A stretch of DNA of 12,391 nucleotides from Euryarchaeota archaeon UBA602 (lineage in GTDB: Archaea; Thermoplasmatota; Poseidoniia; Poseidoniales; Thalassarchaeaceae). The stretch covers positions 1 through 12,391 of the forward strand of contig DAHO01000090.1 in assembly GCA_002498455.1 (NCBI GenBank), in the 5' to 3' direction. The notes below the pieces were generated by a model. That model saw only the letters and a program-made list of their open reading frames with translations. It was not told the DNA's origin and did no database searches. This document shows, piece by piece, positions 1 through 5,651 of the stretch. The stretch's first letter is position 1, and every line of letters begins with the position of its first letter. Both the position numbers and the translations under genes were made by a program.

Positions 1-1
1 C

Positions 2-148
2 CTCCTTGGATGTCGTTCTGACTATGAATTCTTCCCCGTCACCCCAGACGGTGCGCTTAAACGAGAAAGGTGGGTCGCCGGCTTCAATGCAGGCATTCAG
101 AGCTACCGGAACCTTCCCCAACGGGCGAACCGTTCAACCGTTCACTAA
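2..148 (+). CDS. Possible 3' end of an unidentified upstream gene (partial)
   Basis: The frame starting at position 2 is open from the window edge to a TAA at 146-148 and reads about 48 residues, including DYEFFPVTPDGALKRERWV followed by a Gly/Phe/Asn-containing stretch. Before position 87 this frame has a balanced, coding-like composition, with many purine-start/pyrimidine-end codons. The frame that continues upstream of rpl18a is instead Ser/Pro-rich and looks non-coding. If real, this is the C-terminus of a gene whose body lies outside the window and which overlaps the start of rpl18a by about 62 bases, unusually long. I do not recognise the family, and it does not resemble the end of eIF6, a frequent neighbour of this ribosomal gene. 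It could be a chance open frame. Confidence 0.3.
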   Translation, partial: LLGCRSDYEFFPVTPDGALKRERWVAGFNAGIQSYRNLPQRANRSTVH

Positions 149-350
149 GGACGTTGTTGCATCAGATGAAGTCGATGCCCGCCATCGCGTATACTCCTTC
201 TTCGGCAGTCGCCACGGCGTCAACCGACGTTTTGTCAACATCGAGACTGTTAACAAAATTGAACCCACATCTTCAACCGAACCCGCAGTGATTTCTGCAT
301 TTAGAGACACACACGATTTCTCTACTGCCACTGCTGCCGAAGAAGAGTGA
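87..350 (+). CDS. rpl18a: Large-subunit ribosomal protein L18Ae (archaeal LX / L20a)
   Basis: A small archaeal/eukaryotic-type protein of the 50S ribosomal subunit, 87 residues. Its N-terminal half matches the L18Ae/LX family pattern: MQAFRATGTF at 1-10, QPFTKDVVASDEVDARHRVY at about 16-35, and a Gly-Ser-Arg-His element followed by RRFVNIETVNKI. These correspond to the family's 'F-x-V-x-G-x-F', 'F-T-K-E-V' and 'G-S-K-H-x-V-x-R-R' blocks. The acidic Ala/Thr-rich tail after about residue 62 is less conserved. The ATG at 87 is chosen because family homology begins there; the same frame is open further upstream but Ser/Pro-rich and unlike the family. The stop at 348-350 lies one base from the end of the convergent sirtuin gene. 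In many archaea this gene sits directly beside pfdA and ftsY; here they are about 2 kb apart. Confidence 0.85.
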   Translation: MQAFRATGTFPNGRTVQPFTKDVVASDEVDARHRVYSFFGSRHGVNRRFVNIETVNKIEPTSSTEPAVISAFRDTHDFSTATAAEEE

Positions 351-351
351 A

Positions 352-1074
352 CTAAGGTCGACCGGTCCATTTCCGGACCATTTCGGGCAAGATTTCGCCA
401 GCCTTTCCTCGATGGAATTCATCGAATAAATCGACGTTTTGTGGTGGGTCCAAATTGATTCCAATGCAATGGGCGCCACACGCCTGTGCGAGCCCCAACA
501 GTCCGGCAGCCGGGTACACGTGCCCACTTGTTCCGACTGCAATGAAGACATCACAATCTCCAACAGCCACATCGATTTCTCTCATACGAAGTGGCATTTC
601 ATGAAACCAAACGATGTGTGGTCGTAAGCGTTCATTGTGACATTGATGACAACCGACAAAAGTCTCCCCCAAGTACTCCTCATCCATTGCGGTCACCACA
701 ACACCACACTCCTCACAACGCAATTTCTCCAACTCACCGTGCATGTGAATCAATTTCTCTGAACCCGCTCTTGAGTGCAAATTGTCAACATTTTGCGTAA
801 TCAACAAGAACTCGTCAAGATACTGTTCCAATTCCACCAGGGCTTCATGTGCGGCATTTGGCTCAACATCCAACAACTGTCGTCGACGATCCTGGTAAAA
901 CCCCCAGACCAGTTCAGGATTCCTTTGCCATGCGAAAGGGGTGGCCACATCCTCAATTCGATGATTTTCCCACAATCCATCGGATGCTCGAAATGTTTGG
1001 ATCCCGGATTCAGCACTAATCCCGGCCCCAGTCAAGATGACAACACGAGTCTGTTTGTCAAACCGACCAATCAT
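352..1074 (-). CDS. cobB: Class III sirtuin, NAD-dependent protein deacylase (SIRT5/CobB-like)
   Basis: Predicted to remove acyl groups from lysines using NAD+, giving nicotinamide and O-acyl-ADP-ribose; cytoplasmic. The 240-residue protein is full length for a prokaryotic sirtuin. Visible motifs in order: NAD-binding GAGISAESGI at 16-25; Y60 and R63 in FYQDRRRQ, the YxxR signature of class III enzymes that favours succinyl- and malonyl-lysine; TQNVDNLH at 93-100; catalytic His112 in HMHGE; zinc cysteines C120, C123, C142 and C145; and a GTS motif at 181-183. The ATG overlaps the TGA of the upstream nucleotidyltransferase (ATGA), implying translational coupling. The archaeal chromatin protein Alba is a known substrate of some archaeal sirtuins, but nothing here points to a specific target. 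Family assignment is firm; acyl preference is inferred from YxxR. Confidence 0.93.
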   Translation of the reverse strand: MIGRFDKQTRVVILTGAGISAESGIQTFRASDGLWENHRIEDVATPFAWQRNPELVWGFYQDRRRQLLDVEPNAAHEALVELEQYLDEFLLITQNVDNLHSRAGSEKLIHMHGELEKLRCEECGVVVTAMDEEYLGETFVGCHQCHNERLRPHIVWFHEMPLRMREIDVAVGDCDVFIAVGTSGHVYPAAGLLGLAQACGAHCIGINLDPPQNVDLFDEFHRGKAGEILPEMVRKWTGRP

Positions 1075-1847
1075 TCCCCAACAATCTCCCGAATCGCAGC
1101 CAAAGTCTCAGGTGTTTTAATCCCCATCATTTCCATCTCATCTGCAATCGGCACTCCATCGACACCATACCCAGCCGCGAGACAACCACGCACCATCTCA
1201 TTGGGATATCCCAATTCACCCGACCCGGTGTTGTATCTCATCTCTTCTTCAGAGTACATCGAATCATGCAGTTGAGACAATACTTCCTCCAGCGCTCTGC
1301 GACTTGCCCAATAGGCTCCAATATTGGTCTCTCCCCGTTTCGGCATCTCGGCCCCTTCAAGATGAGTTTCGACTGAACCAATCACTTGCCCACCATCGTC
1401 TCGAATCAAAGGTGCATACGGATGATCCATAATCACGGTCGCCAAAGTAAAACCCAAATCATTCCCTAGATGAACATCGAATACTCCTTCGATAGTTTCA
1501 CTCCTGACCAAGGGCTGTGTCCCAAACGAGACGTAGATGTGCTCAACAGGCGCTAGCAAATGCTCAAGTGATCCGTAAACGGCATTTCCCGTACCAAGTG
1601 CAATCTCTTGCGTCACAATCCTGCACCCTAAACCATCCAAGGCATCCGCATACTCACCTTCACGCCCTGGGGGCACAACAACAAGGATTTGACAAAAGTC
1701 CAGCCGCCCACCCAACAAACCTTCGACAACGAATCTCGTCGCAGGCATGCCTCCGACCTCAAGCAGTGGTTTGTGGGTGGTCACCCCTCCTTCTAACATT
1801 CGACTCCCCTTTCCGCCACAGAGTAAGACAGCAGCGAGTGCAGGCAT
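1071..1847 (-). CDS. GlmU/MobA-like nucleotidyltransferase with altered metal-binding residues
   Basis: A 258-residue single-domain protein of the GT-A-fold NTP-transferase family, which activates sugar phosphates or related substrates with an NTP. Recognisable elements are AAVLLCGGKGSRM at 5-17 (nucleotide-binding loop), HKPLLEVGGMPATRFV at 25-40, the uracil-side loop EIALGTGNAV at 81-90, VSFGTQPLV at 106-114 and ETNIGAYWAS at 173-182. There is no C-terminal left-handed beta-helix as in bifunctional GlmU. At the position of the GlmU metal-binding Asp ('YGDVPL') this protein has T110 ('FGTQPL'), and at the second metal ligand Asn ('GVN') it has K244 ('GIKTPETL'). It may therefore be catalytically altered or inactive. 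It is the first gene of an operon with the sirtuin (4-base overlap). The ATG has no clear ribosome-binding site, so a leaderless transcript is possible. The substrate cannot be told from sequence. Confidence 0.82.
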   Translation of the reverse strand: MPALAAVLLCGGKGSRMLEGGVTTHKPLLEVGGMPATRFVVEGLLGGRLDFCQILVVVPPGREGEYADALDGLGCRIVTQEIALGTGNAVYGSLEHLLAPVEHIYVSFGTQPLVRSETIEGVFDVHLGNDLGFTLATVIMDHPYAPLIRDDGGQVIGSVETHLEGAEMPKRGETNIGAYWASRRALEEVLSQLHDSMYSEEEMRYNTGSGELGYPNEMVRGCLAAGYGVDGVPIADEMEMMGIKTPETLAAIREIVGE

Positions 1848-1952
1848 GCACTTGCGAGTCGAAACAGGTCCTTCAGACCAACGGCAGACAAAAAACGACT
1901 TTTCATAAGAGAACCCGTTCTAATGTTGAGTACCCTTGGAGGTACAAAAGAT
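1848..1952. promoter_or_regulatory. Divergent intergenic region: nucleotidyltransferase-sirtuin operon and DoxX-like gene
   Basis: This 105-base gap separates two genes transcribed in opposite directions and must hold both promoters. An AT-richer patch at about 1889-1910 contains TTTTCATAAG, a weak TATA-like candidate at a plausible distance upstream of the plus-strand leader. No convincing BRE/TATA pair stands out on either strand. The plus-strand end carries the GGAGGT ribosome-binding site described separately. Confidence 0.35.
1938..1943 (+). promoter_or_regulatory. Shine-Dalgarno site GGAGGT, sets the DoxX-like start at 1953
   Basis: GGAGGT lies nine bases before the ATG at 1953. It argues for that start over the in-frame ATG at 1923, which would place the site inside the gene. 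The site also sits within an inverted repeat, GTACC (1930-1934) and GGTAC (1941-1945) with a 6-base loop, so part of it could pair in the mRNA. Confidence 0.6.
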
Positions 1953-2318
1953 ATGGAAACAATTGCAACAATCGTACAACTGACAATCGCCACCGTGATT
2001 TTCTTTGTTTGGACAGTTCGCTTCAACAGAGACACAAGTTACAGAGGCGGAGAAGCGAAATCAATGCGTGAAGAATTCAAAGTATACGGGTTACCCGATT
2101 GGGCATTACCGTTGGTCGGCTCAACAAAGATCGCACTAGCAGTCACATTGGTTGCCGGAATTTGGATTCCACTCCCAGTCAAGACAGCAGCACTGTTCAT
2201 GGCTGCACTGATGGCTGGCGCAGTAATCATGCATCTGCGAATACGAACCGATCACATCAGCAAGGCCATGCCCGCTATGGGGATGCTTGCGATGTCTCTT
2301 TTCGTTGCCGCAGCGTAA
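1953..2318 (+). CDS. DoxX-like four-helix membrane protein
   Basis: A 121-residue integral membrane protein with four predicted membrane segments, at about residues 4-21, 51-70, 74-93 and 104-121. The loop GLPDWALPLVGSTKIALAV at 46-64 and the 'AGI-WIP' element at 68-73 resemble the DoxX-like family, whose 'LGYP-x-W-x-x-x-L-G-x-x-K' pattern opens the second helix. Family members occur with thiosulfate/quinone or redox proteins, but most have no known function and no redox partner is adjacent here. The start at 1953 is preferred because of GGAGGT nine bases upstream; an in-frame ATG at 1923 would add ten residues. It precedes the prefoldin gene by about 60 bases on the same strand and may be co-transcribed with it. 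Family call is moderate, membrane nature is firm. Confidence 0.7.
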   Translation: METIATIVQLTIATVIFFVWTVRFNRDTSYRGGEAKSMREEFKVYGLPDWALPLVGSTKIALAVTLVAGIWIPLPVKTAALFMAALMAGAVIMHLRIRTDHISKAMPAMGMLAMSLFVAAA

Positions 2319-2377
2319 CCACCCGCATCGACGGCTTGATGACAGTTGGTCGATTCGAACGCCCGAGAGGGCCGGCG

Positions 2378-2872
2378 ATGGACCAACAAGAATTGCAACG
2401 AATCGCACAACTCGTTGAGATGAACCGTCAGAAAATGGCACGAATCGAAGAGCAGATGACCCGCTTGTCAGAGATTCGTATGGAACAACTCGGCGTGATT
2501 GCATCGCTCAAAGTTCTTGACACAGCACAACCCACAATGATTCCCCTTGGTGCAGGCGTACAGTTACCTGCGAGCCCGACAGGAGATACAGTTGTCATTG
2601 ACATTGGGTCGGGGGTTCAGGCTGAAAAGCCAAGGACTGAAGCCATCGAAATTCTGGAAAATCGCCTCAATGAAGTAGATGAGGTCATGTCCACCCTGCA
2701 AAATGAGTTCACAGAAACTGAGAAACTTGTAGCTGAATTGGCCACGACCTTTTCGGATGCCGCCAAACAACTCCAACAACCAGCTGAAGAAGAGGAAACT
2801 CCACAAGAACCCACTCCGGCCCCGAAACGTCGTCGCAAAAAGCACGGCACTGAACTCACGCTCGATGATTAG
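2378..2872 (+). CDS. pfdA: Prefoldin alpha subunit
   Basis: Subunit of the hexameric archaeal prefoldin (two alpha, four beta), which captures unfolded polypeptides and passes them to the thermosome; cytoplasmic. The 164-residue protein shows the expected layout: N-terminal coiled coil at about 1-50, two beta hairpins at about 51-85 marked by MIPLGAGVQLPA (54-65) and VVIDIGSGVQAEK (72-84), and a second coiled coil at about 86-134. A family-atypical tail follows, acidic at 136-146 then basic KRRRKK at 150-155. The ATG at 2378 fits the family start and has purine-rich GAGAGGG at 2365-2371; an in-frame ATG at 2339 is an alternative. It lies eight bases upstream of ftsY, a common archaeal pairing, and a chaperonin gene, prefoldin's usual partner, lies at the right end of the window. 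Confidence 0.88.
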   Translation: MDQQELQRIAQLVEMNRQKMARIEEQMTRLSEIRMEQLGVIASLKVLDTAQPTMIPLGAGVQLPASPTGDTVVIDIGSGVQAEKPRTEAIEILENRLNEVDEVMSTLQNEFTETEKLVAELATTFSDAAKQLQQPAEEEETPQEPTPAPKRRRKKHGTELTLDD

Positions 2873-2877
2873 GTGAT
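2870..2877 (+). promoter_or_regulatory. TAGGTGAT: pfdA stop codon merged with ftsY Shine-Dalgarno site
   Basis: The TAG stop of pfdA (2870-2872) forms the first bases of TAGGTGAT. AGGTGAT is complementary to the conserved 3' end of 16S rRNA, and the ftsY ATG follows at 2881. Terminating ribosomes would sit directly on the initiation site of the next gene, which favours translational coupling. Confidence 0.7.
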
Positions 2878-2880
2878 CAA

Positions 2881-4266
2881 ATGGGTTTTTTTGACCGATT
2901 CAGAAAACGAGTCCAAGAGGTCGCGGACGAGACAGATTTGGACGAACTAACTGCTGAAGAGGGCACCGAAGAAGCGGTCGAAGCACTCACGACCACAGAA
3001 CCCGAATCGCTGGGAGAATTGTCTGAGTCACCCGAAGAAATTGCACCCAATCCTCCATCACCACCAATAGATTCTGACGAATATGATGATGATTGGGACG
3101 ATTGGGATGACGAACCAACTCTCCCTCCCGCGCCGACCCTATCCAAGAAAGAGCGAAAGCAACTTGAGCGCGAGAAGAAACGCAAAGAAAAGGAAAAGAG
3201 GAAACTGAGCAAGAGAGGTTTCGATGTCGACCAAGTCACACGCCCAGACGGCTCCCGAGTTGACCTGCACATGATGAGGTCAACCACTGGACGGAAATTG
3301 GTCGAAGTTCAGCAAGCACCACGCATGTCCGGTGGCAAGAAGACTGTTGAGACCGAGCGTGGTGTTGAGTTTGAAATCGATTTAGGTGGGGGTGTGGTCG
3401 AATCAGGTGGACGGATTATCAAGCAAGGCCCCGTCTTTGATGAACTCCTTGAAGAATTGGAACTCGTCCTCCTTGAAGCCGACATGGGTAGTCGCGCACT
3501 CGAAGCTGTAATCGGCGCATTGCGCCAAGAATTAATCGGCAGCCGCTTGCGTAAAGGTGCTGATCTTACCAAAGTGATTGAAGCCAGCCTAAAGCGCGCC
3601 CTGCGTAGCCTTTTGGCGGCTGGATATTGGGATTTCAACGCAACAGTCGATGGTATGATTGAATCCGGAGACACTCCAGTCATCATCATGATGGTCGGCG
3701 TCAATGGGACGGGAAAAACCACCACCACTGCCAAAATCGCACATCGGCTCAAAAACGAAGGCAGGGCAGTGGTTCTCGCCGCAGCAGATACATTCCGAGC
3801 CGGCGCCATTGACCAACTTGAATCTCATGCGGCAAAAATTGGTGTTCGGTGTGTTTCCAGCCAACGAGGAGGAGACTCCGCCGCCATTGCAAGAGATGCG
3901 GTGGAGAGCGCTAGAGCAAGAGGCGCGGATGTAGTCATCGTCGATACCGCGGGTCGGATGACAAACAAAGTCAATCTCATGAATGAGTTGCAAAAAGTTC
4001 ACCGCGTCGCCCAACCTCACTTGGTCCTCTTTGTTGGTGATGCACTGGCTGGAAATGATGCGGTAGAACAAGCAATCGAATTCCAACGAATGCTGAAGTT
4101 CGACGGAGCAGTTCTCTGCAAATTGGACACTGACGCCAAAGGCGGTGCCGCACTCTCCATCGCCCATGCGACCGGACGCCCGATTGTATTGGCAGGAGTG
4201 GGCCAGGAGTACAGTGACCTGAAACAGTTTGATCCCGATTGGTTGTTACAAATGATGTTCGAGTAG
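2881..4266 (+). CDS. ftsY: Signal recognition particle receptor FtsY
   Basis: The SRP GTPase that docks SRP-ribosome-nascent-chain complexes at the membrane; it acts at the inner face of the cytoplasmic membrane. The 461-residue protein has a complete NG core: N domain from about 183, G1 GVNGTGKTTTTAKIAHRL at 273-290, DTFRAGAIDQL at 303-313, G3 DTAGRM at 355-360, DALAGNDAVEQA at 387-398, G4 CKLDTDAKGG at 413-422 and closing GVGQEYSDL at 439-447. Ahead of the core lies a long extension: amphipathic MGFFDRFRKRV, an Asp/Glu-rich tract (about 12-78), a Lys/Arg/Glu-rich helix (about 88-112) and an unidentified, probably beta-rich segment (about 113-182). Many archaeal FtsY proteins are shorter, near 300-400 residues. 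The ATG is set by the GGTGAT site overlapping the pfdA stop. The function is certain; the role of the 113-182 insert is unknown. Confidence 0.97.
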   Translation: MGFFDRFRKRVQEVADETDLDELTAEEGTEEAVEALTTTEPESLGELSESPEEIAPNPPSPPIDSDEYDDDWDDWDDEPTLPPAPTLSKKERKQLEREKKRKEKEKRKLSKRGFDVDQVTRPDGSRVDLHMMRSTTGRKLVEVQQAPRMSGGKKTVETERGVEFEIDLGGGVVESGGRIIKQGPVFDELLEELELVLLEADMGSRALEAVIGALRQELIGSRLRKGADLTKVIEASLKRALRSLLAAGYWDFNATVDGMIESGDTPVIIMMVGVNGTGKTTTTAKIAHRLKNEGRAVVLAAADTFRAGAIDQLESHAAKIGVRCVSSQRGGDSAAIARDAVESARARGADVVIVDTAGRMTNKVNLMNELQKVHRVAQPHLVLFVGDALAGNDAVEQAIEFQRMLKFDGAVLCKLDTDAKGGAALSIAHATGRPIVLAGVGQEYSDLKQFDPDWLLQMMFE

Positions 4267-4271
4267 GTGAT
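4264..4271 (+). promoter_or_regulatory. TAGGTGAT: ftsY stop codon merged with the next Shine-Dalgarno site
   Basis: The same eight bases as at the pfdA-ftsY junction recur here: the TAG of ftsY (4264-4266) is followed by GTGAT, with the next ATG at 4275. Spacing from GGTGA to the ATG is four bases in both cases. The exact repetition supports a coupled operon and fixes the downstream start codon. Confidence 0.7.
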
Positions 4272-4274
4272 GGA

Positions 4275-4646
4275 ATGGACGAAATCTTGCAATCAGAAGA
4301 AAGCCAACAATTTTTTTCACTCATCCATATGCTGCAACGCAGTGCAATGTTACACCTTGGTTTGATTCCCGATGAAGAGGGCATGATCCACTTCAATTTA
4401 GGTGAAGCCAAGGCAGCCATCGACCTCCTCGGTACGATTGAGAAGCGTACTAAGGGCAACCTTGCAGAGATCGAAGAAACTCTACTTCGTGGTCTGATTT
4501 CGGAACTCCGTATGAACTTTGTTCGGGCCCCTGAACGCCAGAAAGAAATCGAAGCCGAAATGGAGCGCCAAGCGAATTTGAAAGAAACCTTCACATCTCC
4601 TGAATCCGCACCCTCGGATACTCTCATCAACGATGAGGAAGAGTAA
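4275..4646 (+). CDS. DUF1844-family small cytoplasmic protein
   Basis: A 123-residue protein of unknown function. Residues about 12-83 match the DUF1844 pattern: FFSLIHMLQRSAMLHLGLIP at 13-32, an acidic turn, then NLGEAKAAIDLLGTIEKRTK at 41-60, GNLAEIEETLL at 61-71 and ISELRMNFV at 75-83. The hallmark 'A-K-x-x-I-D-L-L ... K-T-K-G-N-L' is present. The rest is a charged helix (about 86-104) and an acidic tail. It has no signal peptide or membrane segment and should be a helical soluble protein. The start is set by GGTGA four bases upstream, overlapping the ftsY stop, so expression is probably coupled to ftsY. DUF1844 is best known from bacteria; its place directly behind ftsY suggests a link to membrane protein targeting, but that is inference. 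Confidence 0.8.
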   Translation: MDEILQSEESQQFFSLIHMLQRSAMLHLGLIPDEEGMIHFNLGEAKAAIDLLGTIEKRTKGNLAEIEETLLRGLISELRMNFVRAPERQKEIEAEMERQANLKETFTSPESAPSDTLINDEEE

Positions 4647-4688
4647 ATTTGAGCCGTACCCTTCATGATGGCATAGGTGTTCGCAGGG

Positions 4689-5339
4689 ATGAGTGACATG
4701 GTTAGGGTAACTGAAACTGACGACCCCGACGCACAGGTCGTCCTAATCGTCGACAACAATCCCATGGCGACCATGCGCTTGACCCAAGTTTTTACACAAA
4801 AAGGCTGGAAAATCGAAATCTGTGAAGATGGTGATTTGGCCGTTGATACATATGTCCAACTGGTTCCCGACATGGTTCTTCTTGCACTTGATCTTCCCAC
4901 GATGGATGGGCACACCGCTGCGTTGGAAATGAGGGAGTCTGACCCGAATGCCAGGATTGTATTCATGGCTCCAAGGCATCAACGTCAACTAGCAGCCGAT
5001 GCAACCCATTCTGCCGGTGCTGTTGCTTGGTTGGAAAAGCCGGTTACCCAAGGCATCATCGATGACAATTGGGATATGATCATGGGGGACATCCCAGATG
5101 CACCGGGACTCGAAGATTTGGATAAATTGTACCCTGAAGATGTCGATGAAATTCGTGCCAAACGGGACGATGAAGAAGTGGTCGAGGTAAGTACGGCGAT
5201 GCCCCTACCTGCTCCACTCCCAATCCCTGTAATCGTACCCGTAGTTGTACAAAAACCGAAGAAACCCCTCTGGCCATTCCTTCTTTTGTTGCCGGTTCTT
5301 TTCTTCATTTATTATTCTAGAACGCAATGGTTACTCTAA
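4689..5339 (+). CDS. Receiver-like (pseudo-receiver) protein with C-terminal membrane anchor
   Basis: A 216-residue protein. Residues about 17-120 form a CheY-type receiver domain: VVLIVDNNP at 17-25 (acidic pocket D22, second acid replaced by N23), LLALDLPTMDG at 64-74, IVFMAPRH at 90-97 and LEKPV at 115-119 (conserved K117). The position of the phospho-acceptor Asp, four residues before the Pro of 'LPTMDG', is A66, and the switch Ser/Thr position also appears to be Ala (A94). Phosphorylation by the normal mechanism is therefore unlikely. An acidic linker (about 141-165) and a Pro/Val-rich stretch (about 171-192) lead to one hydrophobic segment at 194-210, giving a tail-anchored topology with the receiver in the cytoplasm. 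AGGTG at 4675-4679 favours the ATG at 4689; a GTG at 4677 and an ATG at 4698 are alternatives. It follows the DUF1844 gene by 42 bases and overlaps the next convergent gene by nine. Confidence 0.8.
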   Translation: MSDMVRVTETDDPDAQVVLIVDNNPMATMRLTQVFTQKGWKIEICEDGDLAVDTYVQLVPDMVLLALDLPTMDGHTAALEMRESDPNARIVFMAPRHQRQLAADATHSAGAVAWLEKPVTQGIIDDNWDMIMGDIPDAPGLEDLDKLYPEDVDEIRAKRDDEEVVEVSTAMPLPAPLPIPVIVPVVVQKPKKPLWPFLLLLPVLFFIYYSRTQWLL

Positions 5340-5651
5340 TTCATCTAATTGAATCTGATCCGACTGTATTTGTTGAGTGCCATCGGCGACGCTGCCTATT
5401 ACTTCTTGATGTGAAGGTTGACCAACGGGTTGTGTTTGAACCACATTCGCAGGTACGAACGGCACGATAACACTGCCTTGTGGGGCATCCAAAACTTTCT
5501 CGACTCTTGTTCCAACACTATCGATTAAAGTTGCATCTCTTGCCTCAATTCTGCGATCAAGCGTCGCATATGAGTGCCACTGCCACCAAGCAATTGCGCC
5601 AATGATCCCCGTGAAAAAAAACCCAACCAATATGCCTACAATAGAGACCAT
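5331..5651 (-). CDS. Small single-pass membrane protein, unknown function
   Basis: A 106-residue protein with one N-terminal hydrophobic segment (residues about 3-22, ending in AWWQW), a charged helix DRRIEARD at 32-39, and a polar, Gln/Pro/Val-rich tail. The N-terminal anchor has no clear cleavage site, so the protein probably stays membrane-bound; orientation is uncertain. No family is recognised. The ATG at 5651 overlaps the pyrF stop as TGATG and is preceded by GGAGTGGGG, which favours it over an in-frame ATG at 5684 inside pyrF. It is the last gene of the minus-strand operon. Its stop overlaps the 3' end of the convergent receiver-like gene by nine bases. Confidence 0.65.
   Translation of the reverse strand: MVSIVGILVGFFFTGIIGAIAWWQWHSYATLDRRIEARDATLIDSVGTRVEKVLDAPQGSVIVPFVPANVVQTQPVGQPSHQEVIGSVADGTQQIQSDQIQLDELE

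Noticed and set aside
134..370. A 78-codon open frame on the minus strand over rpl18a
   Set aside because: It lies opposite a recognisable ribosomal protein and extends into the sirtuin gene; the translation is low-complexity and unlike any family.
1517..2071. A 184-codon open frame on the plus strand opposite the nucleotidyltransferase
   Set aside because: Its translation is rich in Gln/Arg/His/Cys without family features, and it spans the promoter region and the start of the DoxX-like gene, which has a good GGAGGT site.
2099..2377. A longer prefoldin reading starting at 2099
   Set aside because: That start lies inside the DoxX-like gene in another frame; family similarity begins at the ATG at 2378.
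3977..4966. A 329-codon open frame on the minus strand across ftsY, the DUF1844 gene and the receiver-like gene
   Set aside because: It is Ser/Arg-rich with no recognisable motif and lies opposite three plus-strand genes whose conserved motifs and ribosome-binding sites are clear.
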